The notes beneath the pieces were generated by a model. It searched no databases. It worked only from the letters and a program-made list of their open reading frames with translations, and was not told the DNA's origin. A stretch of DNA of 64,000 nt, taken from contig CBDIHH010000005.1 of NCBI GenBank assembly GCA_965279095.1, positions 496,001 through 560,000 of the forward strand. The letters are read 5' to 3'. Position 1 is the first letter of the stretch; each line of letters starts with the position of its first letter. The DNA comes from CBDIHH01 sp965279095. Its GTDB lineage: Bacteria > Pseudomonadota > Alphaproteobacteria > Caulobacterales > Caulobacteraceae. Below are positions 47,958 to 57,623 of this stretch, piece by piece. Position numbers and translations under genes: made by a program.

Positions 47958-49448
47958 CTACCCGCCCGTGGCGGCGCGGTAGCCCGCGACCAGATTGTCC
48001 ACCGAGGCGGCGGTGAGGTGGAAGACGACGTCGGGTTGCAGCCCCAGCCACAGGGTGCCGACGATCAGCGGGGCGAAGATCAGGATCTCGCGCGGAGTCA
48101 GATCGGCGATGTCCGCCAGCTTGGCGTTGACCATCTCGCCGAACATCACCCGGCGATAGAGGCTGAGGGCGTAGACCGCCGACAGGATCACCCCGGTCGC
48201 GGCCACCAAGGCCGTCCAGGTGGAGGCGCCGTAGACGCCGGTCAGGGTCAGGATCTCGCCGACGAAGCCGGAGGTGCCCGGCAGGCCGACGTTGCCCATG
48301 GTGAACAGCATGAACACGGCCGCATAGATCGGCATGCGGTTGGTGAGCCCGCCGTAGAAGGCGATCTCGCGGGTGTGCATGCGGTCATAGACCACGCCGA
48401 CGCACAGGAAGAGGGCGCCGGAGATCAGCCCGTGGCTGAGCATCTGGTAGAGGGCCCCCTGCTCGCCCTGCATGTTGCCCGAGAAGATGCCCATGGTGAC
48501 GAAGCCCATGTGGGCTACCGAGGAGTAGGCGATCAGCTTCTTGATGTCGGTCTGCCGGAAGGCCACCAGGGAGGTGTAGACGATGGCGATGGCGGACAGG
48601 GCGAACACCAGCGGCGTGAAATAGGCCGAGGCGCTCGGGAACATCGGCAGCGAGAAGCGCATGAAGCCGTAGCCGCCCAGCTTCAGGAGGATGCCGGCCA
48701 GGATCACCGACCCCGCCGTGGGCGCCTCGACGTGGGCGTCCGGCAGCCAGGTGTGCACCGGCCACATGGGCATCTTCACCGCGAAGGACACGAAGAAGGC
48801 CAGCCACAGCCAGATCTGCAGGCTCGGGTCGAAGCGATAGGCCATCAGCGCCGGAATGGAGGTGGTGTGCGCCACGCCGATCATGGCCAGGATCGCCGCC
48901 AGCATCAGCACCGACCCCAGCAGGGTGTAGAGGAAGAACTTGAACGCGGCATAGACCCGCCGCTGTCCGCCCCAAACCCCGATGATCAGGAACATGGGCA
49001 GCAGGCCGCCCTCGAAGAAGATGTAGAAGACCACCAGGTCCAGGGCGCAGAAGACGCCGATGACCAGGGTCTCCAGCAGCAGGAACGCGATCAGATATTC
49101 CTGCAGCCGGGTCTTGATCGACGTCCAGCTGGCCAGGATGCAGATGGGCAACAGGAAGGCCGTCAGCAGCACGAACAGGACGCTGATCCCGTCGACCCCC
49201 ATGGCGTAGCGGGCGCCGGCGAACCAGGCGATGTCCTCGACGAACTGGAAGCCCGACAGGGCCGGGTTGAACTGGGCCACCAGCAGGACGCTGAGCGCCA
49301 GGGTTGCCATTGTCGTCGCCAGGGCGATCCACTTGGCCGTGGTGTCGATCCTGGCCTGGTCCCGGCCGCCGCCCATGGCGCGCAGCACCAGGATGGCGAG
49401 GACGCCGACCATCGGCGAGAAGGTGATGAGGCTGAGAAGTCCGGTCAT
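47958..49448 (-). CDS. nuoM: NADH-quinone oxidoreductase subunit M
   Basis: Antiporter-like membrane-arm subunit of complex I. 496 residues from the ATG at 49448, rather than 10 residues upstream. Conserved segments are FYIFFEGGLLPMFLIIGVWGG with the helix 5 Glu, VKMPMWPVHTWLPDAHVEAPTAGSVILAGILLKLGGYG with the pumping Lys, and KKLIAYSSVAHMGF. It lies 14 nt after nuoL and 6 nt before nuoN. Confidence 0.97.
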   Translation of the reverse strand: MTGLLSLITFSPMVGVLAILVLRAMGGGRDQARIDTTAKWIALATTMATLALSVLLVAQFNPALSGFQFVEDIAWFAGARYAMGVDGISVLFVLLTAFLLPICILASWTSIKTRLQEYLIAFLLLETLVIGVFCALDLVVFYIFFEGGLLPMFLIIGVWGGQRRVYAAFKFFLYTLLGSVLMLAAILAMIGVAHTTSIPALMAYRFDPSLQIWLWLAFFVSFAVKMPMWPVHTWLPDAHVEAPTAGSVILAGILLKLGGYGFMRFSLPMFPSASAYFTPLVFALSAIAIVYTSLVAFRQTDIKKLIAYSSVAHMGFVTMGIFSGNMQGEQGALYQMLSHGLISGALFLCVGVVYDRMHTREIAFYGGLTNRMPIYAAVFMLFTMGNVGLPGTSGFVGEILTLTGVYGASTWTALVAATGVILSAVYALSLYRRVMFGEMVNAKLADIADLTPREILIFAPLIVGTLWLGLQPDVVFHLTAASVDNLVAGYRAATGG

Positions 49449-49462
49449 CGAAACGCTCCCCG

Positions 49463-51532
49463 TTAGGCCCACGCCCAAAGGGCGTAGCTGAGGAGGCCGG
49501 CGACCCCGAGAAGCATGACGAAGGCGTAGTGGTAGAGGTAGCCGCTCTGGATGCGGCCGAGGCCCCGTCCGGCCAGGTCCGAGACCTTGGCGACGCCGTC
49601 GGGGCCCAGGCCGTCGATGATTTTCTGGTCGCCGACCTTCCAGAACAGGTCGCCGAGGGCCTTCGCGCCCCTGACGAAGACGAAGTCGTAGAGCTCGTCA
49701 AAGAACCACTTGTTGTAGAAGAACCGCCACGCCGGCCCGCCGCGGGCGGCGACGCGCGCCCCCATGCCGGGGTTCAGCAGATAGACGAAGGCGGCGCCGA
49801 GCAGACCAGCGGCGGAGACCACCAGCGGCGCCCACACCACCCAGGTCGGCACATGGTGCATCTCGTGCAGCACGTGGTTGGTGGCGGCGGTGAAGATGGC
49901 GCCGCGCCAGAACGCGGCCTGCTCTTCGCCGATGAAATGCTCGTGGAAGACGAAGCCCGAGGCGATGGCGCCCACGGCCAGCACCAGCAGCGGGGCGATC
50001 ATCACCCAGGGGCTCTCGTGAGGCTTGAGCGGGCCGTGGCCGTGACCATGGTCGTCATGGTCGGCCAGGGGCTCGTCGTGGGTCTCCAGCTGGGCGGGGT
50101 GGGCGGCGTGGTCGTCGTGCCCATGGCCGTGGGCTTCCGCATGCGCCTCGTCCCACTGCGGCTTGCCGTGGAAGGTCATGAAGGCCAGGCGGAAGGAGTA
50201 GAACGAGGTCAGGCCCGCGGCCAGGACCCCGATGACGAAGGCGAAGAAGGCGATCGGGTTCTGTTGGCCGGCGGTGTAGGCCGCCTCGATGATGGCGTCC
50301 TTGGAATAGAAGCCGGCGAAGCCGCCGATCCCGGGGATGCCGAAGCCGGTGATGGCGATGGTGCCGATCATCATCACCGCATAGGTGATGGGCAGCAGCT
50401 TCCACAGCCCGCCCATGCGCCGCATGTCCTGCTCGTGGTGCATGCCGTGGATCACCGAGCCGGCGCCCAGGAACAGCAGCGCCTTGAAGAAGGCGTGGGT
50501 GAACAGGTGGAACATGGCCGCCTGATAGGCGCCGACGCCCGCCGCGAAGAACATGTAGCCCAGCTGCGAACAGGTCGAATAGGCGATCACCCGCTTGATG
50601 TCGTTCTGGGCCAGGCCGACCGTGGCCGCGAACAGGGCGGTGACTGCGCCGACCAGGGCCACGACCTGCTTGGCCTGGGGGGCGTATTCGAACAGGGGCG
50701 ACAGCAGGCAGACCATGTAGACGCCGGCGGTGACCATGGTCGCCGCGTGGATCAGAGCCGAGACCGGCGTCGGGCCCTCCATGGCGTCCGGCAGCCAGGT
50801 GTGCAGGAAGAACTGGGCCGACTTGCCCATGGCGCCGACGAACAGCAGCAGGGCGGCCAGGTCCAGGGCGCTGAAGTCCTGCCCGGCGAAGGTCCAGACG
50901 GTCCCGGCCTTGGCGGCGATCAGGGGGAAAACCTCGGCGAACCGGATCGTTCCGAACATCCAGAACACCGTCATGATGCCCAGGGCGAAGCCGAAGTCGC
51001 CGACGCGGTTGACCACGAAGGCCTTGATAGCGGCGGCCGAGGCGGTGGGCTTCTTGTACCAGAAGCCGATCAGCAGGTAGGAGGCCAGGCCCACCCCTTC
51101 CCAGCCGAAGAACAGCTGCATGAAGTCGGCGGCGGTCACCAGCATCAGCATGGCGAAGGTGAACAGCGACAGATAGGCGAAGAACCGCGGACGGCTGTCG
51201 TCCTCGGCCATGTAGCCCCAGCTGTAGAGGTGGACGAGGGACGAGACGGTGGTCACCACCACCAGCATCACCGCCGACAGGCCGTCGAGCCGCAGGGCCC
51301 AGTCGGAATGGAAGGCGCCGACATTGATGAAGGGCGCCAGATGCTGGACGAAGGGCTCCAGCCCCCCCCAGGTCCACTGCGAGAAGATCGTCCAGCTGAG
51401 GGCGCAGGAGAGGAACAGCAGGCCGGTGGTCACGGCCTGGGACGGGATGTCGCCAATGCGGCGGCCGAACAGGCCGGCCACGAGCGCCCCGACCAGGGGG
51501 GCGAAGACGGCGAGGATAAGCAGGTTATGCAC
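49463..51532 (-). CDS. nuoL: NADH-quinone oxidoreductase subunit L with His-rich loop
   Basis: Distal antiporter-like subunit of complex I with the long lateral helix. 689 residues. Conserved are LFFGWEGVGLASYLLIGFWY, VGAMGKSAQFFLHTWLPDAMEGPTPVSALIHAATMV and KRVIAYSTCSQLGYMF. Residues about 462-500 form a loop dominated by His, Asp and Gly (e.g. AHGHGHDDHAAHP, HDDHGHGHG) that is absent from E. coli NuoL. A 137-nt gap holding a repeat precedes it, unusually large for this operon. Confidence 0.97.
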   Translation of the reverse strand: MHNLLILAVFAPLVGALVAGLFGRRIGDIPSQAVTTGLLFLSCALSWTIFSQWTWGGLEPFVQHLAPFINVGAFHSDWALRLDGLSAVMLVVVTTVSSLVHLYSWGYMAEDDSRPRFFAYLSLFTFAMLMLVTAADFMQLFFGWEGVGLASYLLIGFWYKKPTASAAAIKAFVVNRVGDFGFALGIMTVFWMFGTIRFAEVFPLIAAKAGTVWTFAGQDFSALDLAALLLFVGAMGKSAQFFLHTWLPDAMEGPTPVSALIHAATMVTAGVYMVCLLSPLFEYAPQAKQVVALVGAVTALFAATVGLAQNDIKRVIAYSTCSQLGYMFFAAGVGAYQAAMFHLFTHAFFKALLFLGAGSVIHGMHHEQDMRRMGGLWKLLPITYAVMMIGTIAITGFGIPGIGGFAGFYSKDAIIEAAYTAGQQNPIAFFAFVIGVLAAGLTSFYSFRLAFMTFHGKPQWDEAHAEAHGHGHDDHAAHPAQLETHDEPLADHDDHGHGHGPLKPHESPWVMIAPLLVLAVGAIASGFVFHEHFIGEEQAAFWRGAIFTAATNHVLHEMHHVPTWVVWAPLVVSAAGLLGAAFVYLLNPGMGARVAARGGPAWRFFYNKWFFDELYDFVFVRGAKALGDLFWKVGDQKIIDGLGPDGVAKVSDLAGRGLGRIQSGYLYHYAFVMLLGVAGLLSYALWAWA

Positions 51533-51562
51533 GTGCGTCCTCGCCCATTCCCCACACCCGGT

Positions 51563-51646
51563 CGTCCCGGCGAAGGCCGGGATCCAGATGACAAATCACA
51601 ACGCGAGCCGCCTTAGGATCTGGGTCCCGGCCTTCGCCGGGATGAT
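51563..51646. repeat. Interspersed long inverted repeat inside the nuo operon
   Basis: The left arm CGTCCCGGCGAAGGCCGGGA continues as TCCAGA to 51588. The right arm (51619-51646) is its near-perfect complement, with the loop containing GCCTTAGGATC, as in the 20004-20130 element. Each arm itself holds a CCCGGC-GAAG-GCCGGG hairpin. It lies between nuoK and nuoL and would be transcribed into a strong stem, possibly affecting the relative expression of nuoL-M-N. Confidence 0.75.
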
Positions 51647-51669
51647 CGGCATTTTGAATGTTCACGTCG

Positions 51670-51975
51670 TCAGCCCTTCATCATGCTGGCGTCGTCCACG
51701 GCGATGTCGCCGCGGTTGCGGAAGAAGGTGACGAGGATGGCCAGGCCGACGGCGGCCTCGGCCGCGGCCACGGTCAGCACGAACATGGCGAAGACCTGGC
51801 CGACCACGTCGTGCAGGAAGACCGAGAAGGCCACCAGGTTGATGTTCACCGCCAGCAGGATCAGCTCGATCGACATCAGGATGACGATGACGTTCTTGCG
51901 GTTCACGAAGATGCCGAACACCCCGATGGTGAACAGCATGGCGGCGACGCCGAGGTATTCGGTCAGGCCGATCAT
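51670..51975 (-). CDS. nuoK: NADH-quinone oxidoreductase subunit K
   Basis: Small membrane-arm subunit of complex I, homologous to MrpC. 101 residues and three transmembrane helices. Conserved membrane Glu residues appear in VILMSIELILLAVNINLVAF and in AAAEAAVGLAILVTFFRNRG. The start overlaps the nuoJ stop by 4 nt. Confidence 0.97.
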   Translation of the reverse strand: MIGLTEYLGVAAMLFTIGVFGIFVNRKNVIVILMSIELILLAVNINLVAFSVFLHDVVGQVFAMFVLTVAAAEAAVGLAILVTFFRNRGDIAVDDASMMKG

Positions 51976-52595
51976 TCGGGGACTCCGGCGCCGGATTTGA
52001 TCTGGACGATCTCCATCCCCTTGGCAGGGGTGCGGCCCACTTGGTCGTGGATGACCTGGCGGCGGACGCCGCCCCGGCGGCGCAGGGTCAGGACGATGGC
52101 CCCGATCATGGCCACCAGCAGCACCAGGCCCGCGGCCTGGAAGAAGTAGATGTAGTCGGTGTAGAGCACCCGGCCGATGGCCTCGGTGTTGCTGATCGCC
52201 GGGCCGGCCACATAGGGCGCCGCGTTGGCCGAGGCCGCGCCGCGGGTGGCGACGATGGACGAGACCATGATCATCTCGATCAGCAGCACCCCGGCCACCA
52301 GGCCCCCCAGGGGCAGGTAGCGGGCGAAGCCCTTGCGGAACTCGGTGAAGTCCACGTCGAGCATCATCACCACGAACAGGAACAGCACCGCCACGGCGCC
52401 GACGTAGACGACCACCAGCAGCATGGCGAGGAACTCGGCGCCCATCAGCACAAACAGACCCGCCGCCGAGAAAAAGGCGGCGATCAGGAACAGCACCGAG
52501 TGCACGGGGTTGCGCGCGGAGACGACACAGGCCGCCGAAGCCACGCTCACAAACGCCAGCAGATAGAAGGCGACCGACTGCAAAGTCACGCCCAT
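51972..52595 (-). CDS. nuoJ: NADH-quinone oxidoreductase subunit J
   Basis: Membrane-arm subunit of complex I with the pi-bulge helix near the quinone site. 207 residues, five helices. Conserved NPVHSVLFLIAAFFSAAGLFVLMGAEFLAMLLVVVYVGAVAVLFLFVVMML is readable in sections. It follows nuoI by 61 nt. Confidence 0.97.
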   Translation of the reverse strand: MGVTLQSVAFYLLAFVSVASAACVVSARNPVHSVLFLIAAFFSAAGLFVLMGAEFLAMLLVVVYVGAVAVLFLFVVMMLDVDFTEFRKGFARYLPLGGLVAGVLLIEMIMVSSIVATRGAASANAAPYVAGPAISNTEAIGRVLYTDYIYFFQAAGLVLLVAMIGAIVLTLRRRGGVRRQVIHDQVGRTPAKGMEIVQIKSGAGVPE

Positions 52596-52656
52596 AACCC
52601 CTTGTCCTGCCGCAGGCCTGGGCCCGCGGACGCCGTAGTCGAATCGCGCCCCTGCC

Positions 52657-53154
52657 TTACCGGTAGGGGGCGTCCAGTTCCAGATTCTTCGCGATTTCCC
52701 GCTCCCAACGGTCGCCGTTGGCGAGCAGCTTGTCTTTGTCGTAGAGCAGCTCTTCGCGAGTCTCGGTGGTGAACTCGAAGTTCGGCCCCTCGACGATGGC
52801 GTCGACCGGGCAGGCCTCCTGGCAGTAGCCGCAATAGATGCACTTCACCATGTCGATGTCGTAGCGCGTCGTGCGGCGCGAGCCGTCGTCGCGCGGCTCG
52901 GCCTCGATGGTGATGGCCTGGGCCGGGCAGATCGCCTCGCACAGCTTGCAGGCGATGCAGCGCTCTTCCCCGTTGGGATAGCGGCGCAGGGCGTGCTCGC
53001 CGCGGAAGCGGGGCGACAGCGGGCCCTTCTCGAACGGGTAGTAGATCGTCTTGGCGGGCTGGAAGAAGTATTTCATGCCGAGGCCAAAGGCCCCGACGAA
53101 GTCGAGCAGGAGCGCGCCCCGGGCGGCCTGGCCTATGCGTGCGGCGAAAGACAT
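52657..53154 (-). CDS. nuoI: NADH-quinone oxidoreductase subunit I
   Basis: Peripheral-arm subunit carrying clusters N6a and N6b. 165 residues with two 4Fe-4S motifs: CIACKLCEAICPAQAI and CIYCGYCQEACPVDAI. The N-terminal amphipathic part anchors it on NuoH. It lies 9 nt after nuoH. Confidence 0.98.
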   Translation of the reverse strand: MSFAARIGQAARGALLLDFVGAFGLGMKYFFQPAKTIYYPFEKGPLSPRFRGEHALRRYPNGEERCIACKLCEAICPAQAITIEAEPRDDGSRRTTRYDIDMVKCIYCGYCQEACPVDAIVEGPNFEFTTETREELLYDKDKLLANGDRWEREIAKNLELDAPYR

Positions 53155-53163
53155 CGGATACCC

Positions 53164-54222
53164 CTAAGCCCCGGCCGGGCCGAACACGCGCCAGGCGGCG
53201 ATGAGCACCACGGCCACCAGGGAGGTGGGCAGGAACACCTTCCAGCCCAGCCGCATCAGCTGGTCGTAGCGGTAGCGCGGCACGATGGCCTTCACCATCG
53301 CCACCATGAAGAACCAGAACACGCCCTTGGCCAGGAACCAGGCCAGGTACCAGAGCTGGGCCAGGACCGGCGGCCAGTTGGCGATGCCCACCCAGGTTTC
53401 CGGGAAGGGCGCGTGCCAGCCGCCGAAGAACAGGATGGTGATCAGCGTGCACATCAGCACGATGTTGGAATATTCGCCGATCATGAACAGCAGGTAAGGC
53501 GTGGACGAATACTCCACCTGATAACCGGCGACCAGTTCGGATTCAGCCTCGGGCAGATCGAAGGGCGGACGGTTGGTCTCGGCCAGCAGGGAGATAAAGA
53601 ACATCACCGACATCGGGAACATGACCACGATGGTCGGCAACTGGAAGGCGTGCCAGCGCAGGAGGCCGCCGTTCTGGTTCTCGACGATGCCAGTCAAGTT
53701 CATCGTCCCGGCCAGAAGGATCACGGTGACGATGATGAAGCCGATGGAGACCTCGTAGGAGACCATCTGCGCGGCGGACCTGAGGGACCCCAGGAAGGGA
53801 TACTTCGAGTTGGACGCCCACCCGCCCATGATGATGCCGTAGACGCCCAGGGACGAGATCGCCAGCAGGTAGAGCACCCCGACGTTGATGTCGGACACCA
53901 CCCAGCCGGGGGCGAAGGGGATCACCGCCCAGGCGCCGAAGGCCAGGATGAAGCTGATCAGGGGCGCCAGGATAAAGACGACCTTGTCGGCGCCCGACGG
54001 GATGACGATCTCCTTCAGCACGAATTTGAAGAAGTCGGCGAAGGACTGCAGCAGGCCGAAGGGCCCCACCACATTCGGCCCGCGCCGCCACTGAACCGCC
54101 GCCCAGATCTTGCGGTCGGCCAGCAGCAGGAAGGCCAGGGACAGCAGGACGCCGACCGTGACGATCAGGACGCCGCCGAGGGTGGAGAGGGTCCAGCCGA
54201 GGGGAGTGGTCCAGAAATCCAT
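53164..54222 (-). CDS. nuoH: NADH-quinone oxidoreductase subunit H
   Basis: Membrane subunit forming the quinone-binding tunnel with NuoB and NuoD. 352 residues and eight helices. Conserved parts are DRKIWAAVQWRRGPNVVGPFGLLQSFADFFKF, SKYPFLGSLRSAAQMVSYEV, and AETNRPPFDLPEAESELVAGY with the acidic residues of the E-channel. It lies 4 nt after nuoG. Confidence 0.98.
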   Translation of the reverse strand: MDFWTTPLGWTLSTLGGVLIVTVGVLLSLAFLLLADRKIWAAVQWRRGPNVVGPFGLLQSFADFFKFVLKEIVIPSGADKVVFILAPLISFILAFGAWAVIPFAPGWVVSDINVGVLYLLAISSLGVYGIIMGGWASNSKYPFLGSLRSAAQMVSYEVSIGFIIVTVILLAGTMNLTGIVENQNGGLLRWHAFQLPTIVVMFPMSVMFFISLLAETNRPPFDLPEAESELVAGYQVEYSSTPYLLFMIGEYSNIVLMCTLITILFFGGWHAPFPETWVGIANWPPVLAQLWYLAWFLAKGVFWFFMVAMVKAIVPRYRYDQLMRLGWKVFLPTSLVAVVLIAAWRVFGPAGA

Positions 54223-54226
54223 GCCC

Positions 54227-56293
54227 CTACTCCGCCGCCACCGGCTTGGTGCGCGCGGACGCGGCCAGGGCGGAACATTCGGCCATGGTGACGCTGGCCC
54301 GGGCGATCGGGTTGGTCAGGTAGAAGTCGCAGGCCGGCTGGGTCAGGGTCGCCGCCGACGCCTCGCCGGCGCCCACCTGGCCAAGGTCGAAACCGGCCGC
54401 GGTCGTCGCGCCGGGGGCGTAGTCGATCTGGCCGAAGGTGGGATGCTCGGCGAACAGGCGCTCGCGCAGGGCCGCCAGGGTGTCGTACGGCAGGGTGTGG
54501 CCCAGACGGTCCGACAGGGCCCGCAGGATCGCCCAGTCCTCACGCGCCTCGCCCTTGGGGAAGACGGCGCGGTTGGCCATCTGCACCCGGCCCTCGGTGT
54601 TCACGTAGAGGCCGGCCTTCTCGGTATAGGCGGCGCCCGGCAGGATGACGTCGGCGCGGTGGGCGCCGGCGTCGCCGTGGGTGCCGAGATAGATGACGGT
54701 GGCGTCGGTGCGGGACAGGTCGATCTCATCGGCGCCCAGCAGCACCAGAACGTCCAGCGCCCCCGGCTCCACCATCTGCGGGGCGGTCAGGCCGCCCTCC
54801 CCCGGCAGGAAGCCGAGGTCCAGGCCGCCCACGCGGGCGGCGGCGGTGTGAAGGACGTTGAAGCCGTTCCAGCCCTCGCGGACCAGGTTGAAGGTCGCGG
54901 CGAGCTTGGCGACCTGGGCCAGGAGGGCGGCGCCCCCCTCCCCGACCAGGGCCCCGGCCCCGACGATGACGGCGGGGGTCTTGGCGCCCTTCAGCACCTC
55001 GGCGAAGGAATGGTCGCCCGAGATGACCTCGGCCAGGGTCGAGGGCCCGGCGCCGAGGTAGTCGTAGCCGTAGGTGAGGTCGACCGCCTCGCCGATCAGG
55101 CCGACGCGCAGGGGCGAGGCGACCCAGCGCTTGCGGATGCGGGCGTTGATAAGCGGCGCGTCCAGGCGCGGATTGGCGCCGATGATCAGCAGGGCGTCGC
55201 AGTCTTCCAGCCCGGCGATGGTGGTGTTGAACAGATAGGCCTCGCGGGCCCCGCCGCCGATGGCCGCGCCGTCCTGGCGACAGTCGAGGCTGGTGACGCC
55301 CAGGCCCTTGAACAGGTCCAGGGCCGCCTTCATCGATTCGGCGTCCTGCAGGTCGCCGGCGATCACCCCGGTGCGGCCGGGTCCCGCCTTGCCGATGGCC
55401 GCGGCGACGGCGTCGAAGGCCTCGCCCCAGGTCGCCGGCTGCAGCTTGCCGCCTTTGCGGACATAGGGGCGGTCCAGCCGCTGGCGCATCAGGCCGTCGC
55501 AGGCGTGGCGGGTCTTGTCGGAGATCCACTCCTCGTTGACGCCCTCGTGGGTGCGCGGCAGCACCCGCATCACCTCGGCGCCGCGCGAATCCACGCGGAT
55601 GGCCGAGCCGACGGCGTCCATGACGTCGACGGATTCGGTCTTCTTCAGCTCCCACGGGCGGTAGTTGAAGGCCCAGGGCTTGTGGGTCAGGGCGCCCACC
55701 GGGCACAGGTCGACGACGTTAGCCGAAAGCTCCGACGTGACGGCTGACTCCAGATAGGTGGTGATCTCGGCGTCCTCGCCGCGGCCGATCATGCCGATCT
55801 CGCTCTGGCCGGCGACCTCGGTGATGAAGCGCACACAGCGGGTGCACTGGATGCAGCGGGTCATCACCGTCTTGATCAGCGGACCCATGTATTTCTCTTC
55901 GACGGCCCGCTTGTTCTCTCCATAGCGGGTGTCGTCGCGGCCGTAGCCGAGGGTCTCGTCCTGCAGGTCGCACTCACCGCCCTGGTCGCAGATCGGGCAG
56001 TCCAGCGGGTGGTTGATCAGCAGGAATTCCAGCACGCCCTCGCGCGCCTTCTTGACCATGGGGGTGTTGGTGAAGATCTCCTGCTTGTCGGCGCACGGCA
56101 GGGCGCAGGAGGCCTGGGGCTTGGGCGGGCCGGGCTTCACCTCGACCAGGCACATGCGGCAGTTGCCGGCGATGGACAGGCGCTCGTGATAGCAGAAGCG
56201 CGGGATCTCTTCCCCGGCCAGCTCCGCCACCTGCAGGACCGTCATCCCGGGCTCGAACTCGACGTCGACGCCGTTGACCTTGGCTGTGGGCAT
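54227..56293 (-). CDS. nuoG: NADH-quinone oxidoreductase subunit G
   Basis: Large iron-sulfur subunit of the peripheral arm. 688 residues. The N-terminal ferredoxin part (1-80) has FCYHERLSIAGNCRMCLVEV for the 2Fe-2S cluster N1b. DCPICDQGGECDLQD and CIQCTRCVRF bind N5 and N4. The rest is a molybdopterin-oxidoreductase-like fold without cofactor-ligand motifs, as expected for NuoG. Shorter than E. coli NuoG (about 900) but normal for alphaproteobacteria. Confidence 0.97.
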   Translation of the reverse strand: MPTAKVNGVDVEFEPGMTVLQVAELAGEEIPRFCYHERLSIAGNCRMCLVEVKPGPPKPQASCALPCADKQEIFTNTPMVKKAREGVLEFLLINHPLDCPICDQGGECDLQDETLGYGRDDTRYGENKRAVEEKYMGPLIKTVMTRCIQCTRCVRFITEVAGQSEIGMIGRGEDAEITTYLESAVTSELSANVVDLCPVGALTHKPWAFNYRPWELKKTESVDVMDAVGSAIRVDSRGAEVMRVLPRTHEGVNEEWISDKTRHACDGLMRQRLDRPYVRKGGKLQPATWGEAFDAVAAAIGKAGPGRTGVIAGDLQDAESMKAALDLFKGLGVTSLDCRQDGAAIGGGAREAYLFNTTIAGLEDCDALLIIGANPRLDAPLINARIRKRWVASPLRVGLIGEAVDLTYGYDYLGAGPSTLAEVISGDHSFAEVLKGAKTPAVIVGAGALVGEGGAALLAQVAKLAATFNLVREGWNGFNVLHTAAARVGGLDLGFLPGEGGLTAPQMVEPGALDVLVLLGADEIDLSRTDATVIYLGTHGDAGAHRADVILPGAAYTEKAGLYVNTEGRVQMANRAVFPKGEAREDWAILRALSDRLGHTLPYDTLAALRERLFAEHPTFGQIDYAPGATTAAGFDLGQVGAGEASAATLTQPACDFYLTNPIARASVTMAECSALAASARTKPVAAE

Positions 56294-56298
56294 CGCTG

Positions 56299-57618
56299 CT
56301 ACTCCGCCGCCACGAGGGTTGCGCCCTGAACGTGGGGCCGGCCGGCGCGGTAGCTTGTGATTCTCTGCTCGATCTCGGGGCGGAAGTGGCGGAACAGCCC
56401 CTGGATGGGCCAGGCGGCGGCGTCGCCGAGGCCGCAGATGGTGTGGCCCTCGACCTGGCTGGCCACGTCGAGCAGCAGGTCGATCTCACGCATCTCCGCC
56501 TCGCCCGAGGCCATCCGCTCCATCACCCGCCACATCCAGCCGGTGCCTTCGCGGCAGGGGGTGCACTGGCCGCAGCTCTCGTGCTTGTAGAAGTAGGACA
56601 GCCGCGCGATGGCCCGGACGAGATCGGTGTCAGTGTCCATCACGGTGATGGCGGCGGTGCCGAGGCCCGTCTTCAGCTCCTTCAGCGCGTCGAAGTCCAT
56701 CAGCAGGTCTTCGCACTGCGCGGCCGGCAGCATCGGTGTGGACGAGCCGCCGGGGATGATCGCCTTCAGCTTGCCCCAGCCGCCGCGCACGCCGCCGGCG
56801 TGGGCCTCGATCAGCTGGCGGAAGGGGATCGACATCGCCTCTTCCACATTGCACGGCCGCTCCACGTGGCCGGAGATGCAGAACAGCTTGGTGCCGGTGT
56901 TGTTGGGGCGGCCGAACTGGGCGAACCAGCCGGCGCCGCGCCGCAGGATGGTGCCGGCGGTGGCGATGGACTCGACGTTGTTGACGGTGGTGGGCAGGCC
57001 CCAGACGCCGGCGCCGGCGGGGAAAGGCGGCTTCAGCCGCGGCTGGCCCTTCTTGCCCTCCAGGCTCTCCATCAGGGCGGTCTCGTCGCCGCAGATATAG
57101 GCGCCCGCGCCGTGGTGGACATAGATGTCCAGGTCCCAGCCGTGGACATTGCCGGCGCCGATCAGCCGGGCCTCATAGGCCTCCTTGATCGCCGCCTCGA
57201 GCACCTCGCGCTCGCGCACATATTCGCCGCGGACATAGATGTAGCAGCGGTGCGCCTGGATGGCGAAGCTGGCGATCAGGGCGCCTTCGATCAGCAGGTG
57301 CGGATCGTGGCGCAGGATCTCGCGGTCCTTGCAGGTGCCCGGCTCGGACTCGTCGGCGTTGATGACCAGCAGGTGGGGACGATCCTCCCGGGGCTCCTTG
57401 GGCATGAACGACCATTTGACCCCGGTGGCGAAGCCGGCGCCGCCGCGGCCGCGCAGGCCCGAGCCCTTCATCTGGTCGATGATCCAGTCGCGGCCCGCCG
57501 CGATGATGTCGCCCGTCCCGTTCCACGCCCCGCGCTGGCGCGCGCCGTCGAGGCCCACGTCCTGCAGGCCGTAGAGGTTAAGGAAGATGCGGTCCTTGTC
57601 TTCGAGAATGCCGGCCAT
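56299..57618 (-). CDS. nuoF: NADH-quinone oxidoreductase subunit F
   Basis: NADH- and FMN-binding subunit where electrons enter complex I. 439 residues from the ATG at 57618; a 31-residue upstream extension is rejected. SGLRGRGGAGFATGVKWSFMP binds NADH, GAYICGDETALMESLEGKKGQPRLKPPFPA binds FMN, and ESCGQCTPCREG plus a later Cys bind cluster N3. It lies 5 nt after the 72-residue ORF. Confidence 0.98.
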   Translation of the reverse strand: MAGILEDKDRIFLNLYGLQDVGLDGARQRGAWNGTGDIIAAGRDWIIDQMKGSGLRGRGGAGFATGVKWSFMPKEPREDRPHLLVINADESEPGTCKDREILRHDPHLLIEGALIASFAIQAHRCYIYVRGEYVREREVLEAAIKEAYEARLIGAGNVHGWDLDIYVHHGAGAYICGDETALMESLEGKKGQPRLKPPFPAGAGVWGLPTTVNNVESIATAGTILRRGAGWFAQFGRPNNTGTKLFCISGHVERPCNVEEAMSIPFRQLIEAHAGGVRGGWGKLKAIIPGGSSTPMLPAAQCEDLLMDFDALKELKTGLGTAAITVMDTDTDLVRAIARLSYFYKHESCGQCTPCREGTGWMWRVMERMASGEAEMREIDLLLDVASQVEGHTICGLGDAAAWPIQGLFRHFRPEIEQRITSYRAGRPHVQGATLVAAE

Positions 57619-57623
57619 GCCGC

